Under the pieces are notes generated by a model. That model was not told where the DNA came from, ran no database searches, and saw only the letters and a program-made list of their open reading frames with translations. A stretch of DNA of 64,000 nucleotides from Leptolinea sp. HRD-7 (GTDB lineage: Bacteria; Chloroflexota; Anaerolineae; Anaerolineales; Anaerolineaceae): NCBI GenBank assembly GCA_024363285.1, contig AP024710.1, forward strand, positions 1,105,163 to 1,169,162, read 5' to 3'. This document shows, one piece after another, positions 17,477 to 27,709 of the stretch. A program made the position numbers and the translations under genes. Numbering within the stretch: position 1 is the first letter of the stretch; the number at the start of each line of letters is the position of its first letter.

Positions 17477-19495
17477 TCATGGAAGTTGAAAAATTCGATA
17501 GCTTTCACCAAATGATTGAACAGGTTTTAACTGTTTCAACAAATCCTTCAGTGCCTGGATTTCAGCAGCCGGATGATGAGGGTCTTTTCCGTCAGCCAGA
17601 AAATCCATACCTGCCTGGTTTATTAATAAATAATTGTACCCTTTCTGTTTCCAAAGTTCTAATTCAGATATCGAATTTGATATTGCGGTCAAACGACTTA
17701 GCTTCCATTGGTCCAGAATTTCATCCGGGTCACAATCTGGAACACAGGTCAGACCGCGCGGTTCATACAGGAAAAGGGTTTTTGAACCTGAGGGTAAATC
17801 ATGTATAGCACGCATGGCAGGCGCGTACCAGCCAAGATTATTATCGAGATAATCGTTTTCTGATGTGAATCCCGTGACCACTTTAATCGAATCTTGTTTT
17901 ATGGTTTGTAAAACCAAATTTGACAGGGAAAATCCCAGCGATAACAGGATAACGGCGCCAAAAAAAAGTGAAAGTCGAATAGTCTTCCAGCGGGTCTCGC
18001 GAATCGCGTCCCAGCCAAGAGCAGCGAGAATAGCCAGAGCCGGAAAAATCGAAAAATACATTCGAGTTTGAATAAGATAGCCGCTCAGGCGGTTTCCAAT
18101 GCCCCAAAAGAACCAGAGGGCGAAAAAGAAAATAACACCCAGACGAAGAGCGTTCTTTTCGGATACTTTCAATGTTCGTTGACGTAACAAATTCCCTGAT
18201 GCCAGTATCAATAAAAGCGGCCCGATCGAGACACTGTATCCTTCCGCCGATTCCAATCCCCACAGAGTGGCACGGATGGGGAGCACAAAGCCTTCCCACC
18301 ATTCTCCATAGGGTTCAGCCCCCTGATACACACTTAACCTTACGGCGTCCATTTCTGCCGCTGGAAAGAAGAACGGGTAGACCGGACTACCGGTGATGAT
18401 CAGGTTGCGCGAAAGCCAGACGGCGGGAAACACAACCGCTCCACCGCAGAATAGAAGTATTGTTTTAACCAAAGCGCGACCGGAATAATGTAAATTTTTG
18501 TTAGTTAGAATAAGAACGGCAGCAAACCCGCATAGAAAGAGAATACCGCCTGTATATTTGGTAGTGAACGCCAACCCGGCAAAAATTCCGGCCAGAAATA
18601 ATGAAGGGGCTCTTTCTGAGGTTAACCAGGCTTGCAGGCTGATCAGGCAGCAAACCCCAAAAAACAGTCCCATCCAATCGATATACGCCCACGAGAGAGA
18701 TGATGCAAACGTTTCACCGGCCAACAGGCTGGCTGCCGCAACCCAACCTATCCGGGATCCAGATTGAAATCCGGTCTGGAAGAAACCTGAGATGCCCAGT
18801 ATGGCCATAAGACCGATCATCCACCCTGTGACGGCGGCTGCCGGTAAACCACCCGGCAAGATAGCCATGGTGTAGAGCATTTCAGTACATTGCGGCATAC
18901 CGGTCATCACCAGCCAGGGAATATGGGTAATGCGACCCTGCTGGATATAGGTTTGCGGCATCACCAGGTGATACATCAACGCGTCATAATGGAATGGCGG
19001 GGAGAGGGCGGTGATCAGCGATGCTGCAAAAATCACCAGCATGAAAAAAGCCAGCCACCTTTCAAAAATGCCTGCCCCCCCTAAAATCTCTTGGAGAGCG
19101 GTGGTTACCTGACGTACCCATTTAAATACCGAACGGTACAGGAGGCTGCATGTGGCTAAAGGGATAAAACCCAGCGTAATCCAATTGACCCCGAGCGTTG
19201 AACCGATCGCCAGAACATAAACAGACAGGATTCCCAGTCCCAGACCAGATTGAATAACGGCAGATGATAGTGGATTCTCGTCGATGTGAATACCCATGCG
19301 ATTGCCGATACCTCCAGCCAGGATCATAATAAACAGACTGACCAGTACCCGCCAGGTCACGAGCCCAGGCGCGGCGGCGGATTCGGGCGTGATCGGTTTA
19401 TGCACAATAAAATACCCGGCCAGAACCAGCAGCGCGAATAGCATAACTAAGACAATTCGCAGCTTAAAGTTGTTTTCGATGTTTTGCCGGGACAT
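17477..19495 (-). CDS. Multi-spanning membrane protein, GT-C glycosyltransferase-like
   Basis: 672 residues with about a dozen hydrophobic segments and a soluble C-terminal tail of ~130 residues. After the fifth helix comes an extracytoplasmic SPPFHYDALMYHLVMPQ loop, which resembles the Asp-bearing first loop of GT-C enzymes that use polyprenyl-phosphate sugars (PMT/ArnT-like). Such enzymes glycosylate proteins or lipids on the outer face of the membrane. The donor and acceptor are unknown, and a non-catalytic membrane protein cannot be excluded. The gene stands alone between the response regulator and the HD-GYP sensor. Confidence 0.7.
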   Translation of the reverse strand: MSRQNIENNFKLRIVLVMLFALLVLAGYFIVHKPITPESAAAPGLVTWRVLVSLFIMILAGGIGNRMGIHIDENPLSSAVIQSGLGLGILSVYVLAIGSTLGVNWITLGFIPLATCSLLYRSVFKWVRQVTTALQEILGGAGIFERWLAFFMLVIFAASLITALSPPFHYDALMYHLVMPQTYIQQGRITHIPWLVMTGMPQCTEMLYTMAILPGGLPAAAVTGWMIGLMAILGISGFFQTGFQSGSRIGWVAAASLLAGETFASSLSWAYIDWMGLFFGVCCLISLQAWLTSERAPSLFLAGIFAGLAFTTKYTGGILFLCGFAAVLILTNKNLHYSGRALVKTILLFCGGAVVFPAVWLSRNLIITGSPVYPFFFPAAEMDAVRLSVYQGAEPYGEWWEGFVLPIRATLWGLESAEGYSVSIGPLLLILASGNLLRQRTLKVSEKNALRLGVIFFFALWFFWGIGNRLSGYLIQTRMYFSIFPALAILAALGWDAIRETRWKTIRLSLFFGAVILLSLGFSLSNLVLQTIKQDSIKVVTGFTSENDYLDNNLGWYAPAMRAIHDLPSGSKTLFLYEPRGLTCVPDCDPDEILDQWKLSRLTAISNSISELELWKQKGYNYLLINQAGMDFLADGKDPHHPAAEIQALKDLLKQLKPVQSFGESYRIFQLP

Positions 19496-19554
19496 AAAAT
19501 GATTATAGACCAGGATAACCTGTTATATCCAATAGTCCGAGCGGCAGATGCGGA

Positions 19555-22494
19555 TTACATAGAATCAGCCTGCGTGTCACCGTTTTGTTTTTCGAGAATC
19601 TTTAAGAACGCGTCCACTACGGCCGGGTCAAAATGACTGCCGCTGTTTTCGCGTAGATAGGCGATGACTTTTTCCTGCGGCCAGGCTTTACGATATGGAC
19701 GGTCGGTGGATAAAGCATCATACACATCAACAACCGAGAACATACGGGCTGGGAGAGGGATCTCTTCTCCTGAGAGTCCGCGGGGGTAGCCGGTTCCATC
19801 CCAGCGTTCATGATGGCAATAGGGTATATCTAACGATTTTTTCAAAAATTTAATGGGAGAGAGAACCTCAAAAGCGGCCACCGGATGCAAACGCATTTGA
19901 ACCCACTCATCATCGGTCAATGGTCCAGGTTTATTCAAGATACTATCCGGAACTGCGACTTTACCTATATCGTGCAGCAGGGCGCCGCGGCGGATGAAGA
20001 CCAGATCTTCATCGGTGTAACCCATTGCGCGGGCCAATTCTATTGTCAGTCGGGTTGTACGTTCGCTATGCTCTTCTGTCTCGGCATCTCTGTAATTCAG
20101 GGCTTTTGACCAACCTTCAATGGTTGCTTCATACGCTTCCAGCAGATCGGTGTTGGATTGTTTCAAATTACGAAGCATTTCAAAATTATCCAGCGCGATG
20201 GCTGTTTGTGCCGCGAGGTTATAGAAGAAATCGAGCCAGTGTTGTTCGGGGGTAAAGGGTTCCTTTAAATAAACTCGGAAAAGCCCTTTTACTTCAGCTT
20301 TTGCCACTAATGGTAGACCAAAACACGCGCTGAATTGATCATCTTGAGGGAAGGATAGACGTGATCCAGAACGTTTCACAGTTAGGTTTTCTGGAATGTG
20401 AACTGAGAACTCCTCTACAAGTTCCCAGTCCGTCAAATCGGCTCCCGCCGGAAAATGAACATCTTCTGGAATTATGCTTTTGAAACCAGATTGAACAACT
20501 GTGTGAAGCATGTTAAAACGAGAATCATACAACTCGATACTTACAGCATCAATACGAAGATGTTTAATGGCCAGATTACCTATGATATTTAATGTGGCCT
20601 GCAAATCAAGATTTGAACTGATAGCCAGGTCGATGGTACGAAGGGCGGAAAGTTCTTCCACCTGCTGGGTGATTCGAGTTCGGTTAGTATATTGCTCTGT
20701 TATATCTTCCAGAAGTATAAGTGTATTGGGTGTGTCACCCGGGTTGTTCCGAATGGGTGAGGCCACAAACCTTTCCCAGAAGGATTCCCCATTCTTCTTA
20801 AAGTTCTTTATTTCACCGCGATATGGCATTCCACTGATCAAAGAATTTTTGATCAGATCAATTTCTTCCTGTTGGGCTGAACCTGGGACCAGCGTCATGA
20901 TGGGTTTGCCGATCAATTCCCCCGGTTCGTATCCGAAAATATCCGTACAGCCGTTGTTCACATATTCGATCAGTCCTTTTCCATCGGTGATGACAATGCC
21001 GATAGGGTTCTGTTCCACGGCCTGACTAAGTTTTACCAGTTGACTCTGAATAGCCTTTTTTCCGGTAATATCTTCCAGAAAACCTTCCATAGATTCGAGA
21101 TCACCGGACGCATTCCACACACCCCACATGTGCAAATCACCGTAAAAATACGTTCCATCCTGTTTTTTGAAACGGGTTTCCAGATGGACTGAATGGTGGT
21201 CATGAATTTTTTCAGAAATTAACTGTATATCATCATTGTTTGAGAATAGTGACGCAAAACCTTTGGAGAATTCAGACACCATGGTTTCACTGGAAGAATA
21301 TCCGAACATCTTTGCCATCGCCGGATTTGCTTCTTCCAGAATCCCCTGAGGTGTGATCTGAAATATTCCCAGAAGAGAATCGGCAAACAACCGGTAGAAT
21401 TTTTCCTGGCTGGCCAATTTGGCAGAAGTTTCATTTTCGAGTGTGATACGGCTTTCTTCCAATGACCCGGCCATTCGGTCCAGAATCGCAGCCAGTTGAC
21501 CGATTTCGTCTTTTTCGTTTTTCAGGTTGGAACGAACATCAAGATGTCCTTCTGCCAGTTGACTAGCGGTATGGGTTAATTTTTCCAGGGGTCTTGAGAT
21601 CGTAATATCCACACCTGTGTAAGCCAGAACAAGAATGATGAGGGTCAATAAAGCAATGACTGCAATGGTTCCGCTGGTTAATTGTTTTACCTGATCAATG
21701 AATGCATCTTCTTGTAAATGCACGGCCATCAAATACCTGGGATTCAACCCCTGGGGTATTATCCAGTAGTCGATTGATTTATTGTTGGATAAAACACTGA
21801 TCTTTTGCCGCGTAAGCCGCTGTTCGTCTGGCAGTTTTCTAAGTTTTTCACTTAATTGGAAGGAAATATCTGATTTTTCATTGGTTTGTGAATAAATTAC
21901 TTTTCCAACAGAATTGATCAGTAAGATATCCGAGTTTTTTGGGAGATTAGCTCTGGATAAAACACTTGAGATTTTATTGCTTGAAATAATTCCGGCCAGT
22001 GTGCTGATAATTTCATTATTTTGGTCAACTACCGGAACCGCAGTAAACAATAAAATGTTATTTTGATCCAGATCAGGTTCAATTTCATCTAACGTGAAAT
22101 TGTCAATTCTGGATAATGACATAAAAAATGAAGCCGGAATTCGGTCATGAAGAGTTTTAAAACCACTGTCGGAACAGCTAACATTTCCCAACCTGTCAAC
22201 CAAAAACAGGTGGTCAAACACCATTTCATCTTTTACCAGCCGGTCAAGATAGATTCCGCACGCAGCTTCTCCGGGCAGATATTCATCACTGGCGGCGGCT
22301 GCTTCCAGTGATGATCTGGCATCAAATTGTAAAAATTTGAGCATACCCCCCAGCATATTCAGAGAACTCGTCTGGTAATTAGCTGTTTGCGTCTGGTACT
22401 CTTCAATGATCCGTGAATAGAAAACAACTGTCAATCCAACCGTTGGAATGACAAAAATGAGAATGAGCGCGATCAATTTTGCACGCAGTGACAT
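19555..22494 (-). CDS. Membrane sensor with HAMP, PAS, GAF and HD-GYP domains
   Basis: 979 residues from ATG 22494; a TTG at 22521 also opens the frame and neither has a good SD. One N-terminal helix and a second near residue 285 enclose a Cache-like sensor. Then HAMP, two PAS domains (~360-610), a GAF domain (~630-770) and an HD-GYP domain with LLHDIGK, HHERWDGTGYP and PLPARM. HD-GYP domains hydrolyse cyclic-di-GMP; the signature residues are intact. It should couple an external chemical signal to c-di-GMP turnover. No GGDEF gene is present in this window. Confidence 0.92.
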   Translation of the reverse strand: MSLRAKLIALILIFVIPTVGLTVVFYSRIIEEYQTQTANYQTSSLNMLGGMLKFLQFDARSSLEAAAASDEYLPGEAACGIYLDRLVKDEMVFDHLFLVDRLGNVSCSDSGFKTLHDRIPASFFMSLSRIDNFTLDEIEPDLDQNNILLFTAVPVVDQNNEIISTLAGIISSNKISSVLSRANLPKNSDILLINSVGKVIYSQTNEKSDISFQLSEKLRKLPDEQRLTRQKISVLSNNKSIDYWIIPQGLNPRYLMAVHLQEDAFIDQVKQLTSGTIAVIALLTLIILVLAYTGVDITISRPLEKLTHTASQLAEGHLDVRSNLKNEKDEIGQLAAILDRMAGSLEESRITLENETSAKLASQEKFYRLFADSLLGIFQITPQGILEEANPAMAKMFGYSSSETMVSEFSKGFASLFSNNDDIQLISEKIHDHHSVHLETRFKKQDGTYFYGDLHMWGVWNASGDLESMEGFLEDITGKKAIQSQLVKLSQAVEQNPIGIVITDGKGLIEYVNNGCTDIFGYEPGELIGKPIMTLVPGSAQQEEIDLIKNSLISGMPYRGEIKNFKKNGESFWERFVASPIRNNPGDTPNTLILLEDITEQYTNRTRITQQVEELSALRTIDLAISSNLDLQATLNIIGNLAIKHLRIDAVSIELYDSRFNMLHTVVQSGFKSIIPEDVHFPAGADLTDWELVEEFSVHIPENLTVKRSGSRLSFPQDDQFSACFGLPLVAKAEVKGLFRVYLKEPFTPEQHWLDFFYNLAAQTAIALDNFEMLRNLKQSNTDLLEAYEATIEGWSKALNYRDAETEEHSERTTRLTIELARAMGYTDEDLVFIRRGALLHDIGKVAVPDSILNKPGPLTDDEWVQMRLHPVAAFEVLSPIKFLKKSLDIPYCHHERWDGTGYPRGLSGEEIPLPARMFSVVDVYDALSTDRPYRKAWPQEKVIAYLRENSGSHFDPAVVDAFLKILEKQNGDTQADSM

Positions 22495-22696
22495 AAGCTC
22501 GATCTTGTCCTTTGGCTCCAATAAAAATCAGCCAGACCAATTTTCCTGAAATAGAAAAATTCCAGCTGAAGAAGTGTCTATGATGGTTACATTTCTTAAT
22601 AATAATAGAGAGTCTTTGGAATAAACCCCTTAAAAAAACAATAAAAATACTCAATTTCAAACAAAGATTCACGCCTTTTTTATTCTTTTCGTCATG

Positions 22697-22725
22697 TTGA
22701 CAGACGAAAGACCGGTAAGTATTCT
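22697..22725 (+). promoter_or_regulatory. Sigma70-type promoter of glgC
   Basis: TTGACA (22697-22702), 17-nt spacer, TATTCT (22720-22725), giving a short leader that contains the GGGAGTGA ribosome site. Confidence 0.75.
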
Positions 22726-22764
22726 AGTACTATAGAATCATCACACGCGTACAGGGAGTGAGTT

Positions 22765-24033
22765 ATGCCATCACAAGACGAAATTCTCGCGGTCATTCTG
22801 GGTGGTGGACGGGGAAGCCGGCTTTATCCGCTGACAAAAATGCGATCAAAACCGGCTGTTCCAATGGCGGGAAAATACCGATTGATTGATATTCCGATCA
22901 GCAATTGCATTAATTCAGGGATCTTCCGGATTGCTATTCTTACTCAGTTTAATTCGGTTTCTCTACACCGTCATATTTACCGGAATTATCAATTTGATAA
23001 TTTCCATACCGGATGGGTTCAGATCTGGGCGGCTGAACAAACGATGCAAAACGCGGACTGGTATCAGGGAACAGCGGACGCGGTTCGAAAACAGCTGGGT
23101 GAAATTCAATCTTCACGCGCGAAATATGTATTGATCCTGGCCGGCGACCATTTGTACCGGATGGATTACGCAGCTATGGCACGATTCCATTGGGAACATA
23201 ATGCTGATATTACTGTGGCTGTACAACCAGTGGCTAAAGATGAAGCCAACCGGTTTGGCATTTTAAAGCGCAACCCGGAATATCTTCTCACTGAATTTGC
23301 TGAAAAACCCCGAGATCCAAACCTGCTGGAAGAACTGGTAAGCCGAGATGATCCAGAAAAACCTTATCTGGGATCGATGGGGATCTATCTGTTCAAAACG
23401 GATGTATTGTTGGACCTGTTGAATAATTATCCTCTTGATGATTTTGGCAGCCATGTCATTCCACAGGCTATCACAACTCACACCGTATTTGGTTTTGACT
23501 TCACCGGATACTGGGAAGACATCGGAACAATTCGTTCCTTCTATGAGACCAACCTTGCTTTGACTCGAACCAATCCGCCCTTTGATTTTTATGATGCCAC
23601 AGCTCCCATTTATGGCGGCACACGCTTCCTTCCGTGTACTGTAGTACATGACAGCCAGATCACCAATGTCTTACTGGCGGAAGGAAGCACGATCACTCAT
23701 GCTGAAATTCATGACTCAATCATCGGCTTGCGTAGTCAGATCGCGAGTGGAGTAAAAATTGAGAACAGTATTATCATGGGCGCTGATTATTTCACAAATC
23801 CCGAGATTGACGGGAAGCGCCCGGTTCCACTGGGAATCGGCACGAACACGCATATTGAAGGGGCTATTGTAGATAAGAACGCGTGTATCGGAAAGAATGT
23901 CGTCATCCGTTCATTCCCCAGAGGAACTGACCTTGATTCGGAAAACTGGGTGGTGCGTGATGGAATTGTGGTTATTCCCAAGAATGGAATTTTAATGGAC
24001 GGCACCTATATTGGCCCCGGATCAAAGGATTAA
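22765..24033 (+). CDS. glgC: Glucose-1-phosphate adenylyltransferase
   Basis: 422 residues, usual length for bacterial GlgC. N-terminal nucleotidyltransferase domain with LGGGRGSRLYPLT and RSKPAVPMAGKYRLIDI, the ISNCINSGI segment, and a C-terminal left-handed beta-helix (SIIGLRSQIASGVKIENS). It makes ADP-glucose from glucose-1-phosphate and ATP, the committed step of glycogen synthesis in the cytoplasm, normally under allosteric control. GGGAGTGA precedes the ATG. No other glg genes are adjacent; pfkA lies 6 kb downstream on the other strand. Confidence 0.96.
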   Translation: MPSQDEILAVILGGGRGSRLYPLTKMRSKPAVPMAGKYRLIDIPISNCINSGIFRIAILTQFNSVSLHRHIYRNYQFDNFHTGWVQIWAAEQTMQNADWYQGTADAVRKQLGEIQSSRAKYVLILAGDHLYRMDYAAMARFHWEHNADITVAVQPVAKDEANRFGILKRNPEYLLTEFAEKPRDPNLLEELVSRDDPEKPYLGSMGIYLFKTDVLLDLLNNYPLDDFGSHVIPQAITTHTVFGFDFTGYWEDIGTIRSFYETNLALTRTNPPFDFYDATAPIYGGTRFLPCTVVHDSQITNVLLAEGSTITHAEIHDSIIGLRSQIASGVKIENSIIMGADYFTNPEIDGKRPVPLGIGTNTHIEGAIVDKNACIGKNVVIRSFPRGTDLDSENWVVRDGIVVIPKNGILMDGTYIGPGSKD

Positions 24034-24160
24034 GTACAAAGGAAAAAGTGGATTTTCGTTAAACACAATAAGCAAATTTTCTGGTACAAGATAAAACGCT
24101 ACTTACCGGAGCTGCAGCTTCGGTTATCAAGCAATGACTTTTCATATCGAGGGATAAATA

Positions 24161-27007
24161 ATGGCAAAGGATAAAAAAGAACCGGCGTTACCAAGTGAAA
24201 AAGCGTCATCGTACAGCACGTCAACCATCGAAGAGACACTGAAGGGCCTTGGCGTCGATCTGGAGAAGGGTCTTTCTTCAGCCGAAGTGATATCCCGTAC
24301 TGAAAAGTACGGACCCAATCAATTACAGGAAGCCGCCAAACGAACGTTCCTGCAAATGGTTATTGACCAGCTGAAGAGTTTCGTCATTATCCTCCTGATT
24401 GTTGCCGCGGCTATTTCAGGTATTCTGGGAGAATGGGTCGATGCTATCGCGATTTTGCTGATCGTTGTTTTAAATGCAGTAATGGGTGTGGTGCAGGAGT
24501 CACGTGCGGAAGAAGCTCTTGCCGCCCTGAAAAAAATGGCTTCTCCGGAAGCCCATGTTGTTCGTGACGGAAAACGTATCTCGATTCCTGCCAGCCAGTT
24601 GGTACCTGGAGACGTTGTTTTTCTGGAAGCCGGTAATTTTGTTCCGGCTGACCTGCGGCTGGCGGAAGCCGTGAACCTGCGGGTGGAAGAAGCTGCTCTA
24701 ACCGGTGAAAGTCTGCCCATTCAGAAAAACGCTGAATTAGTGTTGAAAGGCGAAGTTCCACTGGGTGATATGGCAAACTGCGCCTTTATGGGGACTATGG
24801 TGGCTTACGGGCGAGGTATCGGCCTGGTTACATCAACCGGTATGTCAACCCAGTTGGGACAAATTGCCACTATGCTGCAGGAAGTGGAAGCGGAAGAAAC
24901 TCCCCTCCAGCGAAAATTGGACGACCTCGGAAAAACCCTCGGTTACGCCTGTATCGCTGTATGTGTCCTCGTCTTTGTGACGGGCGTGTTGCGTGCCGGT
25001 GATTTAGCCAAACTGGATGCCAAACACTGGGTTGATCAGTTCATGGTTGCGGTCAGTCTGGCTATCGCCGCGGTACCTGAAGGGCTTCCGGCTATTGTGA
25101 CCATCAGCCTGGCGCTGGGCATGCGCGAGATGGTCAACCGCCACGCGCTCATTCGCCGGCTTTCTTCCGTTGAAACCCTCGGTTCGGCCACCGTTATTTG
25201 CACCGATAAAACCGGTACCCTCACACAAAACGAGATGACTGTCACCCGACTGTGGGTGGATGGTGAATTCTTTGAAATCACCGGTACTGGTTACGATACG
25301 GAAGGTAAGTTCCTGGTTAACGGTAAAGAGGTTAGCTTAGAGAAATACCCTGCTGTGAAGACCGCCCTGTGGGTAGGTATGTTGAACAATGATGCCCATC
25401 TGGAACATGCCGATACCGAAGATGAAAAAGGGGTTCGCATTATCGGTGACCCCACGGAAGCTTCGCTACTGGTGGCGGCCGCCAAAGCCGGCGCTCAGAC
25501 GGGAGACTCAAAGAAATTCCCCCGCACGGCAGAGATCCCGTTTGATTCAGAACGAAAGCGCATGGTGACTCTGCATAACGCGATGCAGGCATCCGAGGAT
25601 GATTTCTCGCCGTACTATCACCCGAGTGCCGGAGAACGATATGTTGCCGCGGTAAAAGGCGCTCCGGATATTGTCCTCTCGCTCTGCAAGACGGTGCAAT
25701 CAATGGATGATAAGCATGCCCGTCCATTGACGGCTGAAATGAAAGAAAAGATTTTAGCTGCCAATGATAGCATGACCAAAGACGCGCTCCGTGTATTGGG
25801 ACTGGCATACCGAACTGTGGATGCCCACCCGGACCAGGAAAATATGACCGCCCTGGAAGAAGACCTGACGTTCGTAGGTCTGATCGGCATGATCGATCCT
25901 CCGCGCCCCGAAGTTAAACCGGCGCTGCTCAAAGCCCGCGAAGCCGGTATCCGCACAGTGATGATCACAGGCGACTACCCGAATACGGCCCGTGCCATCG
26001 GCGAATCCATCGGTTTGATAGAACCCGGTCACTCTGTATTCACCGGCGCGCAGATCACCGAACTGAGTGACGAGGAATTACGCAAAGCCGCGTTAACCAC
26101 TGACGTATACGCCCGGGTTTCACCTGAACATAAGATGCGCATAGTTGACGCACTGCGTGCCAATGGACAGGTTGTTGCTATGACCGGTGACGGTGTGAAT
26201 GACGCTCCCGCCATCAAACGTGCTGATATCGGTGTTGCCATGGGCATCACCGGTACCGATGTGGCCAAACAAACTGCCGATATGGTTTTGACGGATGACA
26301 ACTACGCCAGCATCGTTGCCGCGGTAGAACAGGGCCGTGTGATCTACAGCAACATCCGTAAATTTGTTTATTTCCTGATCTCCTGCAATATGGCAGAGAT
26401 CCTGATCATCTTCATTCCCACCATGCTTGGTCTGGGTTCACCGCTTACAGCCATCCAACTGCTCTGGTTGAACCTGATCTCAGATGGCGCTCCGGCTCTG
26501 GCTCTGGGCACCGAAAAGGGTGACCCTGACCTGATGAGTCAGAAGCCCCGCCCGGCTACCGAACCTATTATCAACAAGAAAATGGCCATTGGTGTTGCCA
26601 TCCAGACCGTAGTTGATACTGCCACAACACTCTCCGCGTATATCATCGGGTTCCTCATGGTAGAGGGTCAAACACTGGATATGATCTTCAACCAGTCGGC
26701 GAATTTTGAAATGGCCCATACGATGGCTTTCGTGACGTTGTGTCTTTCAGAATTGATCCGCGCGTTCGCTGCTCGCTCTGAACGCTACTCGGTTTTCAAG
26801 ATCGGATTCTTCTCTAACAAGTGGATGAATATCGCGGTTTTGGCTTCGTTTTTGCTGGTCATGATGGTTGTGTATGTTCCTTTCTTCAACCCGATCTTTA
26901 ACACGCAACCACTGCTGTGGATCGAATGGGTGGAAGTCATTCCGTTGTTCGTCATCCCCTTTATCGCCGCGGAATTGATCAAGAAGTTTGTTTTTAGCCG
27001 CAAATAG
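24161..27007 (+). CDS. P-type cation ATPase, Ca2+-type (P2A-like)
   Basis: 948 residues. Order: N-terminal cation-ATPase domain, actuator domain with TGES, membrane helix 4 with VPEGLPA (Ca2+/P2-type site), phosphorylation motif CTDKTGTLTQ with Asp349, nucleotide-binding KGAPD, hinge TGDGVNDAPAIK, and a C-terminal block of six helices. Family members export Ca2+ (some Mn2+ or Na+/K+) at the cost of ATP. The N-terminus and PEGLP favour Ca2+, but the ion is not proven. GAGGGAT lies before the ATG. Ends at a bidirectional terminator shared with rnhB. Confidence 0.93.
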   Translation: MAKDKKEPALPSEKASSYSTSTIEETLKGLGVDLEKGLSSAEVISRTEKYGPNQLQEAAKRTFLQMVIDQLKSFVIILLIVAAAISGILGEWVDAIAILLIVVLNAVMGVVQESRAEEALAALKKMASPEAHVVRDGKRISIPASQLVPGDVVFLEAGNFVPADLRLAEAVNLRVEEAALTGESLPIQKNAELVLKGEVPLGDMANCAFMGTMVAYGRGIGLVTSTGMSTQLGQIATMLQEVEAEETPLQRKLDDLGKTLGYACIAVCVLVFVTGVLRAGDLAKLDAKHWVDQFMVAVSLAIAAVPEGLPAIVTISLALGMREMVNRHALIRRLSSVETLGSATVICTDKTGTLTQNEMTVTRLWVDGEFFEITGTGYDTEGKFLVNGKEVSLEKYPAVKTALWVGMLNNDAHLEHADTEDEKGVRIIGDPTEASLLVAAAKAGAQTGDSKKFPRTAEIPFDSERKRMVTLHNAMQASEDDFSPYYHPSAGERYVAAVKGAPDIVLSLCKTVQSMDDKHARPLTAEMKEKILAANDSMTKDALRVLGLAYRTVDAHPDQENMTALEEDLTFVGLIGMIDPPRPEVKPALLKAREAGIRTVMITGDYPNTARAIGESIGLIEPGHSVFTGAQITELSDEELRKAALTTDVYARVSPEHKMRIVDALRANGQVVAMTGDGVNDAPAIKRADIGVAMGITGTDVAKQTADMVLTDDNYASIVAAVEQGRVIYSNIRKFVYFLISCNMAEILIIFIPTMLGLGSPLTAIQLLWLNLISDGAPALALGTEKGDPDLMSQKPRPATEPIINKKMAIGVAIQTVVDTATTLSAYIIGFLMVEGQTLDMIFNQSANFEMAHTMAFVTLCLSELIRAFAARSERYSVFKIGFFSNKWMNIAVLASFLLVMMVVYVPFFNPIFNTQPLLWIEWVEVIPLFVIPFIAAELIKKFVFSRK

Positions 27008-27027
27008 ACGGAAAAAGATTGCAAAAA

Positions 27028-27055
27028 AAGGCCGGCATCGCGCCGGCCTTTTTTA
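27028..27055. terminator. Bidirectional terminator between the P-type ATPase and rnhB
   Basis: 9-bp perfect GC-rich stem (27028-27036 with 27042-27050), A-run on the left and T-run on the right, so it serves both convergent genes. Confidence 0.93.
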
Positions 27056-27709
27056 TTCCAAAAATCTTTTTATGGGGGCATAACTTCTGCGATGAATGGT
27101 AGATACTCCAAGGCTTTTCAGGGCTTTTTGATGGGCAGCGGTTCCATAGCCTTTGTGCCGGTCAAACCCATAACCGGGATACTCTTCTTCCAATAATTTC
27201 ATCAGGCGATCACGCGATACTTTTGCCAACACAGAGGCAGCCGCGATGCTGAGTGATCGGGAATCACCCTTGATCAGACTGGTCTGAGGAATATCCACAT
27301 CCGGTAATTTGACGGCATCGATCAACAGGTGGTCAATCGAATGGTTTAAACCAGTCACAGCGCGCTTCATGGCAAGCCGGGTGGCCGGAACAATGCCGAG
27401 TTTATCAATCTCATCAAATTCCGCCCAACCGATGGCAGCAGCGACGGCATTGATTGTGATTATTTCCGCCCATTTTTCACGCTGCCCGGGTGACATTTGT
27501 TTGGAATCCCGGACGCCGCCTAATATTGTTGACAGACCTTCTCGATCAAGTGGAAGGATTACAGCCGCCGCGGAGACCGGGCCTGCCCAGGCTCCACGCC
27601 CTGCTTCATCTATTCCAGCGATAAAATTCTTACCTGCGTTATTTAGTTCGTCTTCAAATGACAGATCAGGCCAGGCAGGCGCTGTTATTTTAACGAGCCG
27701 AGGGGCCAT
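27053..27709 (-). CDS. rnhB: Ribonuclease HII
   Basis: 218 residues from ATG 27709, which has AGGAAGGG upstream; the open frame extends further but into the glycosyltransferase gene. Catalytic marks: AGIDEAGRGAWAGPV (first Asp-Glu pair), LLIDAVKLP (third acidic) and KGDSRSLSIAAASVLAKVSRD. RNase HII removes single ribonucleotides and RNA from RNA-DNA hybrids. It overlaps the 3' end of the GT2 gene by 20 bp and is probably cotranscribed with it. Confidence 0.95.
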   Translation of the reverse strand: MAPRLVKITAPAWPDLSFEDELNNAGKNFIAGIDEAGRGAWAGPVSAAAVILPLDREGLSTILGGVRDSKQMSPGQREKWAEIITINAVAAAIGWAEFDEIDKLGIVPATRLAMKRAVTGLNHSIDHLLIDAVKLPDVDIPQTSLIKGDSRSLSIAAASVLAKVSRDRLMKLLEEEYPGYGFDRHKGYGTAAHQKALKSLGVSTIHRRSYAPIKRFLE